Below are positions 10,001 to 18,067 of a stretch of 64,000 nucleotides of DNA, in pieces. This DNA is from Chryseobacterium sp. StRB126. Lineage in GTDB: Bacteria > Bacteroidota > Bacteroidia > Flavobacteriales > Weeksellaceae. The stretch covers positions 1,860,001 to 1,924,000 of the forward strand of contig NZ_AP014624.1 of assembly GCF_000829375.1 (NCBI RefSeq), read 5' to 3'. Under the pieces are notes generated by a model. It worked only from the letters and a program-made list of their open reading frames with translations, searched no databases and was not told where the DNA came from. The translations under genes were made by a program, and so were the position numbers. The first letter of the stretch is position 1; each line of letters begins with the position of its first letter.

Positions 10001-10676
10001 AAATGTATATGTATGTGCAGGAGATGATGGAATTCTTGATGCTGGAGCTGGGCTTAATTATACGTACCTGTGGAGTACAGGAGCTACTACACAGACAATT
10101 ACTACCAAAATTGCCGGAACTTATTCTGTAACCATCAGCAATGGAGTATGTTCTAAAGTCTTTACGGCGCAGCTTATTAATCCTGATCTGCCTGAAATTA
10201 TCAATGTTGTATATAATAAGAATATACTGACACTTACAGCAAGTAATCCAACAGGAGGAACTTTGGAATATTCTATAAATAATGGAGTAACCTGGCAAGA
10301 TTCAAATGTATTTAATGGGGTATTGGATAATACAATGTATCATTTAATGGTTAGAGTGAAAAATGCAAAATGTGGAACTTCAATAGATTATTTCACTTTT
10401 GTACTCAGTAATGCTATTACTCCTAATATGGATGGAAAAAATGATACTATAGATTTTAGCGGAATTAGTGGGTATAAAGATTTTGCAGCTTCTATTTTTG
10501 ATAGGTATGGAGCGGAGGTTTTTAAGGCGACAAAAGGAGATGTTATTTGGCGAGGGTCTTTAAAAGGAATCAATTTGCCTACAGGGACTTACTGGTATAG
10601 GGTTCAGTGGGAAAACCCTGCAAATAAGAAATTAGAGCAGCGTTCAGGTTGGATTTTATTAAAAAACAGAAACTAA
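7092..10676 (+). CDS. T9SS type B surface protein, enlarged paralogue 2
   Basis: This 1194-aa protein has the same plan as its two neighbours: a signal peptide (about 1-25), a choice-of-anchor L-like domain (about 48-310), Ig-like modules and a type B sorting domain (about 1105-1194, from ITPNMDGKND to GWILLKN). It is about 400 residues longer because internal modules are repeated. A CxGES(V/I)TLTA(S/T)GG module with an NTQTVSPT-type strand occurs at about 569-635, 821-886 and 897-961. A second type of module with TC...QITL(D/N)ASASV and GG(S/F)IVSGGNTL segments occurs twice. It is predicted to be secreted by T9SS and surface exposed. Ligand and role are unknown. Confidence 0.9.
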   Translation: MLNRRKGSLFLVLFFVFIGSFIFAQDRVVKKSGLPKNNGAAAKAGTFIDINTSNYPESSYSITQLVKDVLISGGGCASNNVSNVVVYPNLPPSNQNRSWGYFNKATTNFPFSKGIVLSTGFAKNAGNFPVADLNDDLGTGGDDDLAGALGIPPDKLKNATYIEFDFVAISSEITFKYLFASKEYQDNFPCNITDGFALFLKKVGDPTYTNLAVLPGGAGPVSVTNIRPGYPNCLPKNEAYYGGTNSNPKIETNFEGRTIPLTAKATVVPGQTYHFKMVLADFQDPNYDSAVFLDAGSFDLGVNILGPGGVKLPSSVNMCDNTPQTFTASVQVPNVTYQWFLNNNSISGATNASYTATQPGVYTVKVYIQGSSCPGEASITVVGGTSPTVQNATLTACYVAGNPTFNLPTAQPAISTTAGAVFSYYTTQADADAGNTNTIPNPTAYQSAGGKVYVRVRNGFCAKVAELALVKAPQMTASIVPPAVLTCANSQITLDASASVYPAGATFNWTTTGGFIVSGGNTLNPVINAPGTYTLTISQVYQPGSITCTAMETVTVTGNSAPPNPSLTALKLKICKGESITLTASGGATYNWGGGLPGNGNTQTVSPTVTTTYTVTAIGANGCASATPATITIEVSEPFTAQNAILHKCYLPGLIYNLKESEGQITTATGVTFTYYVDQNDANAGNGNSIAAPTTYSPTSANQTVYVRVSNGGCSYVVSLQLLRTAEITLTIAAPQTITCTTPQITLNASASVVPAGSTITWTTVGGSIVSGGNTLTPVVSAGGTYTLTVKNLFQPGNLSCPYTSTVTVTQDKVAPVATLVSSQSRICEGESVTLTASGGATYIWGNGLTGTGNTQTVSPTSTTVYSVTAVGANGCASAPVNVTVQVGPPIAGVTADKVKICAGESVTLTATGGITYNWVGLTGNGDTQVVTPTVTTEYSVFALGGNGCSSLAPAKIKIEVVPAIVSTLENVYVCAGDDGILDAGAGLNYTYLWSTGATTQTITTKIAGTYSVTISNGVCSKVFTAQLINPDLPEIINVVYNKNILTLTASNPTGGTLEYSINNGVTWQDSNVFNGVLDNTMYHLMVRVKNAKCGTSIDYFTFVLSNAITPNMDGKNDTIDFSGISGYKDFAASIFDRYGAEVFKATKGDVIWRGSLKGINLPTGTYWYRVQWENPANKKLEQRSGWILLKNRN

Positions 10677-10689
10677 AATAATTTAATAT

Positions 10690-10729
10690 AAATAGCAGAA
10701 CCCTTCATTATTGGAGGGTTTTGCTATTT
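10690..10729 (+). terminator. Terminator after surface paralogue 2
   Basis: Two 15-nt arms (10690-10704 and 10715-10729) pair completely, with one G-T wobble, around a 10-nt loop. The long stem is diagnostic, although the following T-tract is weak. Confidence 0.75.
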
Positions 10730-10921
10730 ATTGTCTTAAATATTGATGGTGTTTTTAATATGATTTTCGAATAGTAGTGAATTTTATAAATTATATTTTG
10801 AATTTGAATTATCATTTTGTTAAAAATGGCTATATTGCTTTTAATTGTATTTTGTTGGTTGAAATGTTACAGTTTTTTTATAAAAAACATAAATATGTGT
10901 ATTGTATATTTAAAAAAAAAT

Positions 10922-10929
10922 TAAATTTG
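10922..10929 (+). promoter_or_regulatory. -7 promoter box of surface paralogue 3
   Basis: TAAATTTG matches TAnnTTTG and ends 16 bp before the ATG at 10946. The nearest TTG (10902-10904) is only 17 bp upstream of it. Confidence 0.45.
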
Positions 10930-10945
10930 TTGAAACAAAAATATT

Positions 10946-13303
10946 ATGATAAGATACCTACCGCTTTGTTTGTTTTTTTTATTTATCTCAAATTTTTATT
11001 TATCTCAAAACCAACAACCCAGACAAGTCATAAAAAAACAAGCGTCTGCCCAGGCTAAAAAGGCAGGAGCTTTTATTGATGTGAATGCTCCGGGATATCC
11101 GGAATCCAATTTTACGATAGAAAAATTGGTAAAAGACGTATTGATTTCATCAGGAACCAATACTTGTATTACTCCGAATGTAACCAATGTGAAAATTACC
11201 CCTAATCATGCTGTAGGAGAAGCTGATAGAGCCTGGGGATATTTCCATAAGGCAACAACTAATTTTCCTTTTAAAGACGGGATTGTGCTTTCTACAGGCT
11301 ATGCAAGAAAGGCAGGTAATGGCTTTGAATCCAGTAATAGTGATACCAATGGAGGTGGTACAGATAGTGATCTGGCACAGGTTATTGGAGTAGCTGCAGA
11401 TGATTTAAATGACGCAGTACTTTTGGAATTCGATTTTGTTCCTACAACTTCTCAAATTAAATTTAATTATTTAATTGCATCTGAAGAATATACAGGAACA
11501 TTTCCCTGTAAATATGCGGATGCATTTATTATATTATTGAAACCTACATCTGGAGGCCCTTATACGAATATGGCTGTATTACCGGGAGGAGCTGGACCAG
11601 TAAGTATTACCAATATTCACCCGGCAATCGGAACTACTTGCGGGGCTGTTAATGAACAGTATTTTGGAGGATATAATAACCCTAGTGTTGTTACCAATTT
11701 TAACGGAAGAACAGTTCCTCTTACGGCCATTGCTGATGTAGTAGCAGGTCAGGAATATCATTTTAAAATGGTTATTGCAGATTATCTTGACCATAGTTTC
11801 GATTCTGCAGTATTTTTGGAAGGAGGTTCCTTTAATATAGGGGTAGACCTTCTAGGCCCTGGTGGAACAAAATTACCAAGTGACATTAATGTTTGTGATA
11901 ACGTACCTCAGGTGCTTACCGCTTCTGTAAATGATCCAAACTTATTATACCAATGGTATTATAACGGAACTTTGATTCCTAACGCTACAACCAATGTTGT
12001 TACTGCTACACAGCCCGGAACCTATACTATTGAAGTAAGTGTTCCCGGAAACCCTTGTCCGGGTAAAGCTTCCATTGAAATTCATGGAGGAACAACACCT
12101 GTTGCACATGATGCCACATTATTGCTTTGTAGTACACCGGATATTACAACATTTGATCTAAGTACCATTAAACCCACTATCAGCCCAACGCCGGGAGCTG
12201 TATTTAAATTTTATGAAAATCAGGCTGATGCTTTGGCTGAAAATAACAATTATATCCAAAATATTCTGAACTATAATGGTACTGATGGCCAGATATTATA
12301 TGTAGTTGTTTCAAATGGAGGTTTCTGTAGAAAAATAGTTGAATTGAAATTATTTAAAGAAGAAACTCCTGTTGCCAAATTGAAAACATCAGCTATACAA
12401 ATATGTCCGGGAGAAAGTGTAACGCTTACGGCTGAAGGAGGAGATACCTATCTTTGGGATAATTTCTCTGGAACAGGTAATATACAGACGGTTACACTAC
12501 ATCAGACTACTGTATTTACTGTATATGCAATAGGCGCAAAAGGATGTAAATCTCTTAATCCTGCAACCATAAGAATTGAAGTGGTTCCTGAAATTAAAAG
12601 CCCTTTAAAAGACGTTGAAATATGTGATGGAGACCTTGTAACCCTGGATGCAGGTGCAGGAAAAAATTATAAATACAAATGGAGTACAGGAGCTACTACA
12701 CAAAAGATAGATGTAGAGAAATGGGGAATTTATACCGTTGAGATTGATAACGGATACTGTAAAAAAATCTTCTCTGCTCAGGTAATGGGAGCTGCCATTC
12801 CTTATGTCATCGGAATAGATTATCAGACATCTAAAAAGACACTGACGGTTTCTGCAGTAAACCCTCCAATGAATAATATGCCAAGCAGTCTTGAATATTC
12901 TATTGATAACGGAATTACATGGCAGGAATCTAATGTATTTACAGGACTTTTAGATAATACCAATTATACCATCCTGGTGAGAAGAGTAGGAACCCACTGT
13001 ATAGGAACTTTTGACTTCTTTACGTTACAGATCAGCAATTTTATTACTCCTAATAATGATGGAATCAATGATGTGCTGGATCTGAAGTCTTTAGGACAGT
13101 TCAAAAACTTTACAGGTTCTATCTATGACAGATATGGAGTAGAGATGTTCAGATTTACAAAAGATACCCCAGTTTGGGACGGAACTCTAGCTGGCAAAAG
13201 ATTACCTTCTGCAACCTATTGGTATAAATTTACCTATGATTATCCTAAATCTAAAACTCAGATGAATTGGTCCGGCTGGATCATGTTGAAAAACAGAGAA
13301 TAA
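10946..13303 (+). CDS. T9SS type B surface protein with choice-of-anchor L domain (paralogue 3)
   Basis: This 785-aa protein is nearly the same length as paralogue 1 and follows the same order: a signal peptide (about 1-21), the choice-of-anchor L-like domain with AWGYFHKATTNFPF and GGAGPVS segments (about 45-305), Ig-like repeats with the ICPGESVTLTAEGG strand, and a C-terminal type B sorting domain that opens with FITPNNDGIND and closes with GWIMLKN. It is predicted to be exported by T9SS. Chaining with the two upstream paralogues points to tandem duplication followed by divergence. The start is the first ATG in frame and sits at the normal distance behind a -7 box. Confidence 0.9.
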   Translation: MIRYLPLCLFFLFISNFYLSQNQQPRQVIKKQASAQAKKAGAFIDVNAPGYPESNFTIEKLVKDVLISSGTNTCITPNVTNVKITPNHAVGEADRAWGYFHKATTNFPFKDGIVLSTGYARKAGNGFESSNSDTNGGGTDSDLAQVIGVAADDLNDAVLLEFDFVPTTSQIKFNYLIASEEYTGTFPCKYADAFIILLKPTSGGPYTNMAVLPGGAGPVSITNIHPAIGTTCGAVNEQYFGGYNNPSVVTNFNGRTVPLTAIADVVAGQEYHFKMVIADYLDHSFDSAVFLEGGSFNIGVDLLGPGGTKLPSDINVCDNVPQVLTASVNDPNLLYQWYYNGTLIPNATTNVVTATQPGTYTIEVSVPGNPCPGKASIEIHGGTTPVAHDATLLLCSTPDITTFDLSTIKPTISPTPGAVFKFYENQADALAENNNYIQNILNYNGTDGQILYVVVSNGGFCRKIVELKLFKEETPVAKLKTSAIQICPGESVTLTAEGGDTYLWDNFSGTGNIQTVTLHQTTVFTVYAIGAKGCKSLNPATIRIEVVPEIKSPLKDVEICDGDLVTLDAGAGKNYKYKWSTGATTQKIDVEKWGIYTVEIDNGYCKKIFSAQVMGAAIPYVIGIDYQTSKKTLTVSAVNPPMNNMPSSLEYSIDNGITWQESNVFTGLLDNTNYTILVRRVGTHCIGTFDFFTLQISNFITPNNDGINDVLDLKSLGQFKNFTGSIYDRYGVEMFRFTKDTPVWDGTLAGKRLPSATYWYKFTYDYPKSKTQMNWSGWIMLKNRE

Positions 13304-13310
13304 TATATAA

Positions 13311-13343
13311 AAGAAAGCCTTTCATCTGAAAGGCTTTCTTTTT
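13311..13343 (+). terminator. Terminator after surface paralogue 3
   Basis: A stem of AAGAAAGCCTTTCA and TGAAAGGCTTTCTT with a tight loop, followed by T residues. The stem also ends in A/T on the other strand, so it may serve the convergent rsmA gene as well. Confidence 0.85.
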
Positions 13344-13395
13344 ATACAAATACCGATAAAGCTTCTTTTATGAAGAACTTTTTGTGATGTACACC

Positions 13396-14166
13396 TTATT
13401 GGTTTTCTTTCCAAAGATTGGCGAAGTGAATAAAATCAGATACACTAAGTTCTTCCGCTCTTTTATCTAAAAACTCATGGCCTTTTAAAACTTCAGGAAT
13501 ATTTAAAGTTTTCAAAGCATTGGATAGCTTTTTTCTTCTTTGGTTGAAGCCGGTCTTTACAATCTGCTTAAAAAGAACCTCATTTCCGGCTAAACCTTCT
13601 TTAGGGTTTCTTGTAAGACGGATAACGCCGGATTTTACTTTTGGTGGCGGATTGAAGACGTTTTCATGTACCGTAAACATATAGGATACATCATAGTAAG
13701 CCTGAATAAGAACAGACAGAATACCATAATCTTTAGTCCTTGGAACGGCAGCAGTTCTTTCAGCCACTTCCTTCTGGAACATCCCTACCATTTCAGGAAT
13801 CAACTCATAATGGTCTACAATCTTGAATAATATCTGAGATGAAATATTATACGGAAAATTTCCGATAATAGCAATCTGTTCATCTTTAATAAAATTAAAA
13901 TCCTGTTTCAGGAAATCTCCTACAAAAGTATTTTCCGTAACCTTAGAATAGTTGTTTTTCAGGTATTCTATAGATTCCGTATCAATTTCGGCAAGGTAAA
14001 TGTGATGATCTTTTTCAAGAAGATATTTGGTAAGAACTCCCATTCCGGGACCTACCTCCATAATGTTATTATAGCTCTCAAAACTAAGACCTTCTACAAT
14101 TTTCCTTGCGATGTTTTCATCCGTCAAAAAATGTTGACCAAGATGCTTTTTTGCTTTTACACTCAA
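13396..14166 (-). CDS. rsmA: 16S rRNA (adenine1518/1519-N6)-dimethyltransferase
   Basis: RsmA (KsgA) dimethylates two adjacent adenines in helix 45 of 16S rRNA, using SAM, late in small-subunit assembly. The family N-terminus KKHLGQHFLTD is at residues 6-16, the SAM-binding EVGPGMGVLT motif at 37-46, and the catalytic NFPY motif at 103-106. 256 aa is the normal length. The frame begins at a TTG (14166); there is no upstream in-frame ATG, and the conserved KKHLGQHF lies only a few residues in, so TTG is the likely start. It is divergent from ftsX. Confidence 0.93.
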   Translation of the reverse strand: MSVKAKKHLGQHFLTDENIARKIVEGLSFESYNNIMEVGPGMGVLTKYLLEKDHHIYLAEIDTESIEYLKNNYSKVTENTFVGDFLKQDFNFIKDEQIAIIGNFPYNISSQILFKIVDHYELIPEMVGMFQKEVAERTAAVPRTKDYGILSVLIQAYYDVSYMFTVHENVFNPPPKVKSGVIRLTRNPKEGLAGNEVLFKQIVKTGFNQRRKKLSNALKTLNIPEVLKGHEFLDKRAEELSVSDFIHFANLWKENQ

Positions 14167-14258
14167 TGTTTTTTATGATTTTATTAACAGTGATTTTCTC
14201 TTTTTCGTTCCCAAATTTCGGAAGATTTTTTCTATTTTAGCCAAAAATTTTAATATTA

Positions 14259-15158
14259 ATGGCTAAATCTGTAGATGAGTTTAATAAGAAAAGGCTTCGG
14301 TCCAGCAATATTACAGTAGTGATAAGTATTGCCTTAGTGTTATTTTTGTTAGGTTTAATGGGGCTTATTTTAATTAATGCCCAGAAATATTCTGACTATA
14401 TCAAAGAACAGTTGGTGGTGAACGCCTACTTTGATGAAAATTATGACGCTAAAGATTCTGTGAAAATTGCAAAACTGGAAGAAGAAACTTTTAAAAAGGT
14501 ACAGACATTAGCTCCTGTAAAAAAAGCAACCTATATTTCAAGAAGCATGGCCGCTAAGGAAGCTAAGAAAAGTATGGGAATTGATAGTGATGCATTGTTT
14601 GAAGAAAATATCTTCCCATCATCTATTGAAGTTGCTTTAAAACCTGAATACGTAGATCCTGCGAAAATTGATGAGGCAATCAAGGTAATAAAATCAGTTC
14701 CTGGCATCATTGATGTGAAGAATGACAGTACTTTGATGGTAGATGTTTACAACAACCTGAGCAGAATCTTAAAATGGATTTTCGGATTTTCATTACTGTT
14801 CCTTGTATTGGCTGTAGTGTTAATCAACAACTCCATCCGTCTGAAAATTTTCTCCAAGAGATTTATTATTAAAACCATGCAGCTGGTAGGAGCAAAAAGA
14901 AGATTTATTCTTAAGCCTTTTATCATTGAAGCAATTGTTTTAGGTGCCATAGGTTCTTTAATCGGGCTTCTTGCCCTGGGAGGGGTTTGGTATTATTTCA
15001 CAAGCCAGATCGGATCAGCTTTTGTACAGGACAACAATCAGTATTTCTGGTTAGTAATCTTGGTGTTGGGAGTAGGAATTTTTATTTCTGTCTTAAGTAC
15101 TATTTTTGCAACATGGAGATTCTTAAAATCAAACGTTGACGATTTATATTACTCTTAA
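14259..15158 (+). CDS. ftsX: Cell division ABC-type permease FtsX
   Basis: FtsX is the membrane partner of the ATPase FtsE and controls peptidoglycan hydrolases at the septum. The 299-aa protein shows the FtsX topology: a cytoplasmic N-terminus, TM1 at about 20-42, a periplasmic loop of about 130 residues with a VPGIIDVKND segment, then three TM segments (about 170-192, 222-246, 262-285) and a basic segment with KTMQLVGAKRRFILKPF between TM2 and TM3. No ftsE is in the window, which is common in Bacteroidota. The stop is 2 bp from the next start, so the two are cotranscribed. Confidence 0.9.
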   Translation: MAKSVDEFNKKRLRSSNITVVISIALVLFLLGLMGLILINAQKYSDYIKEQLVVNAYFDENYDAKDSVKIAKLEEETFKKVQTLAPVKKATYISRSMAAKEAKKSMGIDSDALFEENIFPSSIEVALKPEYVDPAKIDEAIKVIKSVPGIIDVKNDSTLMVDVYNNLSRILKWIFGFSLLFLVLAVVLINNSIRLKIFSKRFIIKTMQLVGAKRRFILKPFIIEAIVLGAIGSLIGLLALGGVWYYFTSQIGSAFVQDNNQYFWLVILVLGVGIFISVLSTIFATWRFLKSNVDDLYYS

Positions 15159-15160
15159 AA

Positions 15161-15457
15161 ATGAGCAAAAAAACAAATAAATTTTCTGCTTCAAACTTCG
15201 GAAGTGAAGCAGAAGCACCACAGGAAAACACGTTCTATTTCGGACAGCAGAACTTTAAATGGATGCTGATCGGGCTGGCATTTATTGTGGTTGGATTTCT
15301 GTTGATGATGGGGCCTGATGCCAATACCGTAGACGGTAAGCTTGATCCCAATTCATGGAATGATGATATCTTTTCCATAAGAAGGATCAGAATCGCTCCG
15401 TTATTTGTTGTGATAGGTTTTGTAATAGAAATCTACGCTATTTTAAAAAGAAAATAA
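15161..15457 (+). CDS. DUF3098 family membrane protein
   Basis: This 98-aa protein has a polar N-terminal half followed by two transmembrane segments (about 34-50 and 78-95), with the FKWMLIGLAFIVVGFLLM and DDIFSIRR segments typical of the Bacteroidota family DUF3098. It sits between ftsX and uppP, the usual Bacteroidota neighbourhood, which suggests an envelope or cell division role. That is context only, since no activity is known. It starts 2 bp after ftsX stops. Confidence 0.85.
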   Translation: MSKKTNKFSASNFGSEAEAPQENTFYFGQQNFKWMLIGLAFIVVGFLLMMGPDANTVDGKLDPNSWNDDIFSIRRIRIAPLFVVIGFVIEIYAILKRK

Positions 15458-15479
15458 ATAAAATTTATATTTTGAGATT

Positions 15480-15528
15480 AAGAGATTAAGGTATTTAAAG
15501 TCCCATACTTTAAATATCTCAATCTCTT
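15480..15528. repeat. Imperfect 22-bp inverted repeat between the DUF3098 gene and uppP
   Basis: Arms 15480-15501 and 15507-15528 differ from a perfect inverted repeat at two positions, with a CCCAT loop. T residues follow on the right, so it can act as a terminator on the plus strand. The sequence also resembles AT-rich intergenic repeats of this lineage. Confidence 0.6.
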
Positions 15529-15554
15529 AATTTTTTAATTTTTGTAAAAGAATT

Positions 15555-16373
15555 ATGGATATAATTAAAGCGATTATTATTGCCATCGTAGAGGGATTAA
15601 CGGAGTATCTTCCTATCTCATCTACAGCGCACATGGGATTCACTGCTAGTTTATTGGGAATGCCTGAGGATGAATTTCTAAAAATGTTTCAGGTATCCAT
15701 TCAGTTTGGGGCTATCTTATCAGTTGTAGTGGCTTATTGGAAGAAGTTTTTTGACTTGAAAAATATTCAGTTTTACTTTAAGCTGGCATTTGCCGTAGTT
15801 CCTGCATTGGTGTTGGGGTATTTATTCGATGATAAAATTGAAGCCGTTCTGGGAAATCAGATTGCTATTTCTTCTGTATTGGTTTTAGGAGGTGTTGTTT
15901 TATTATTTGCAGATAAATGGTTTAAAAATCCTACGATTGATGATGAGAAGGGGATTACTATAAAAAAAGCAATTACCATAGGGTTCTGGCAATGTCTGGC
16001 TATGATGCCGGGAACCAGCCGTAGTGCTGCTTCCATTATTGGTGGTATGACACAGGGGCTTACCAGAAAAGCTGCTGCAGAATTCTCTTTCTTCCTTGCT
16101 GTACCTACCATGTTAGCCGTAACGGTGTATTCTGTTTTTGTAAAAACATGGGGAAAGGAAACAGCTAATCCTCAGAAAGGATATGAAATGATTATGGCCT
16201 CACAGGATCACATTATGATCTTTGTAATTGGGAACGTTGTGGCTTTCATTGTAGCGCTTATCGCCATCAAAGCCTTCATTGGAGTACTTAACAAATATGG
16301 TTTCAAACCTTGGGGATGGTACCGGATTTTCGTAGGAATTGCTTTATTAATCTATTTCTATTTCTTTAAATAA
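15555..16373 (+). CDS. uppP: Undecaprenyl-diphosphatase (BacA/UppP)
   Basis: UppP removes a phosphate from undecaprenyl pyrophosphate to recycle the lipid carrier for cell-wall synthesis, and overproduction gives bacitracin resistance. The first catalytic motif spans residues 13-26 (E13, E17, SSTAH with H26) and the second motif PGTSRSA lies at about 150-157. It is a multi-pass membrane protein with about seven or eight helices, and 272 aa is the usual length. It lies between the hairpin at 15480 and truB, which begins 20 bp after its stop, so uppP, truB and the next gene are probably one transcript. Confidence 0.93.
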   Translation: MDIIKAIIIAIVEGLTEYLPISSTAHMGFTASLLGMPEDEFLKMFQVSIQFGAILSVVVAYWKKFFDLKNIQFYFKLAFAVVPALVLGYLFDDKIEAVLGNQIAISSVLVLGGVVLLFADKWFKNPTIDDEKGITIKKAITIGFWQCLAMMPGTSRSAASIIGGMTQGLTRKAAAEFSFFLAVPTMLAVTVYSVFVKTWGKETANPQKGYEMIMASQDHIMIFVIGNVVAFIVALIAIKAFIGVLNKYGFKPWGWYRIFVGIALLIYFYFFK

Positions 16374-16393
16374 AAAATATTCATCATCCATTC

Positions 16394-17098
16394 ATGACGG
16401 CGGAAGAACTGAAATCAGGATACATATTTTTATTAGATAAGCCTTTGGACTGGACTTCCTTCCAGGCTGTTAATAAAATGAAATATAAATTGAAAAGGGA
16501 ATTTGACCTTCCTAAAAAATTTAAAATCGGACATGCAGGAACCCTGGACCCAAGAGCGACTGGACTTCTCATTGTTTGTTGCGGAAAATTCACCAAAAAG
16601 ATTCCTGAAATTCAGGACGCACCTAAAGAATACTGGACAGAGATCAAAATAGGAGTTCAAACAGAATCCTACGATACTGAAAAACCGGAAATTCTTCATC
16701 AGGATATAGTCCATATCACAGAGGAGCAGGTAAAAGAAGTTTTGGAAAAATTCGTTGGGGAAATTGAACAAAAACCACCGGTGTATTCTGCCATAAAGAT
16801 TGATGGTGAAAGAGCCTATAATCTGGCTAGAGCAGGAGAGGAAGTAGAAATGAAATCCAGAAAAACAACGATTCATTATCTCAATGATATAAAAATAGAT
16901 TTTCCTTTGATAAGTTTTACCGTTGGATGTTCAAAAGGTACTTATATCAGAAGTTTGGCCCATGATATCGGCCAGGAATTAGGTGTAGGTGCTTATTTGA
17001 CACAATTGAGAAGAACAAAAATCGGAGAGTATAAAATTGAAGATGCTACAGATCAGTTTTTAAGTAACGATTTTAGATTTTTAGCGAATGAAAAATGA
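16394..17098 (+). CDS. truB: tRNA pseudouridine(55) synthase TruB
   Basis: TruB isomerises U55 in the T-loop of tRNAs. The catalytic motif GHAGTLDPRATGLL occupies residues 46-59 with the nucleophilic aspartate at D52, and the KPLDWTSF motif precedes it at about 16-23. The C-terminal SKGTYIRSLAHDIG motif is also in place. 234 aa fits the short TruB form that lacks a large PUA extension and is typical of Bacteroidota. It lies between uppP and another pseudouridine synthase, with gaps of about 20 bp on each side. Confidence 0.93.
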   Translation: MTAEELKSGYIFLLDKPLDWTSFQAVNKMKYKLKREFDLPKKFKIGHAGTLDPRATGLLIVCCGKFTKKIPEIQDAPKEYWTEIKIGVQTESYDTEKPEILHQDIVHITEEQVKEVLEKFVGEIEQKPPVYSAIKIDGERAYNLARAGEEVEMKSRKTTIHYLNDIKIDFPLISFTVGCSKGTYIRSLAHDIGQELGVGAYLTQLRRTKIGEYKIEDATDQFLSNDFRFLANEK

Positions 17099-17119
17099 TA
17101 CCAATTATGGTAGAAACTA

Positions 17120-17842
17120 ATGGAAAAGACACGTATTAATAAATATTTATCAGAAGTAGGTTACTGTTCAAGAAGAGCAGCAGATAAGTTGTTGGAAGAA
17201 GGAAGGATAAAGATTAACGGAAAGATTCCCGAATTGGGAACCAAAGTTTCCGATGATGATCTCGTGGAAGTAGACGGAAAACCTATCAGAGAACCACAGG
17301 AAAAACCAGTTTATATTGCTTTTAATAAACCAGTAGGAATTGTATGTACTACAGATACAAAACGTGAAAAGAATAATATCGTAGACTATATCAATCACCC
17401 CAAAAGAATTTTCCCGATTGGAAGGCTGGATAAGCCCAGTGAAGGTCTTATTCTTTTAACCAGTGATGGAGATATTGTAAATAAAATCCTGCGTGCAAGA
17501 AACAATCATGAAAAAGAGTATATTGTAAGAGTAGATAAGCCCCTTAATCCGAGATTTCTTGAAAAAATGAGAAATGGAGTTCCTATCCTGGATACTGTGA
17601 CTAAAAAATGTGAGGTGGAAAAGATTGATGATATGAATTTCAGAATTATTCTTACCCAAGGATTAAACAGACAAATCCGTAGAATGTGTGAATACCTTGG
17701 CTATGAAGTAAAAAAACTGAAAAGAATTCGTATCATGAATATCAAACTTGATCTCCCAATCGGAAAATGGAGAGATTTAACAGAGGATGAGCTGAAATCT
17801 TTAAACACTTTGCTCACAGACTCAAGTAAAACAATCGATTAA
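17120..17842 (+). CDS. RsuA/RluF-type rRNA pseudouridine synthase
   Basis: The 240-aa protein begins with an S4 RNA-binding domain (about residues 3-60), followed by the RsuA/RluB/E/F catalytic fold with [10 protein letters not shown] at 101-110, whose D104 is the catalytic aspartate. A late GLNRQIRRM motif confirms this branch. The sequence looks most like RluF, which modifies 23S rRNA U2604, but I cannot separate RluF from RluB/E by eye, so no symbol is given. The ATG at 17120 is chosen because the ATG at 17107 is out of frame. A good terminator follows. Confidence 0.88.
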   Translation: MEKTRINKYLSEVGYCSRRAADKLLEEGRIKINGKIPELGTKVSDDDLVEVDGKPIREPQEKPVYIAFNKPVGIVCTTDTKREKNNIVDYINHPKRIFPIGRLDKPSEGLILLTSDGDIVNKILRARNNHEKEYIVRVDKPLNPRFLEKMRNGVPILDTVTKKCEVEKIDDMNFRIILTQGLNRQIRRMCEYLGYEVKKLKRIRIMNIKLDLPIGKWRDLTEDELKSLNTLLTDSSKTID

Positions 17843-17872
17843 GATTATACAATTAAGTAACAAGTATAAATG

Positions 17873-17905
17873 ATAAGCAGGAAGCAGTTTCCTGCTTATT
17901 TTTTT
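17873..17905 (+). terminator. Terminator after the pseudouridine synthase gene
   Basis: Stem ATAAGCAGGAA / TTCCTGCTTAT with a short loop and a T-tract. Confidence 0.9.
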
Positions 17906-18026
17906 GAAAGGATATGTAATTTTAATGATGCTTATTTAGAAATAACAGTTGAAAAGAACGTTTTGGAATTAATATTTACAAAATTCACATAAATGTGTAA
18001 TATTTTTAGTTTTTTTTATTGAAATT

Positions 18027-18044
18027 GTGTTATATTTATAACAC
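18027..18044. promoter_or_regulatory. Palindromic operator candidate before the propeller lipoprotein gene
   Basis: GTGTTATA-TT-TATAACAC forms two perfect 8-bp arms with a 2-bp centre, 23 bp before the ATG at 18068. Its centre (TATATTTA) resembles a -7 box, so a bound dimer would block the promoter. This is a candidate operator only. Confidence 0.4.
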
Positions 18045-18067
18045 GAATAACTAAATAACTGAAAATC

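Noticed and set aside
10777..11058. 93-aa frame upstream of surface paralogue 3
   Set aside because: It overlaps the signal peptide region of the paralogue in another frame and covers its promoter. Composition is AT-rich low complexity with no domain.
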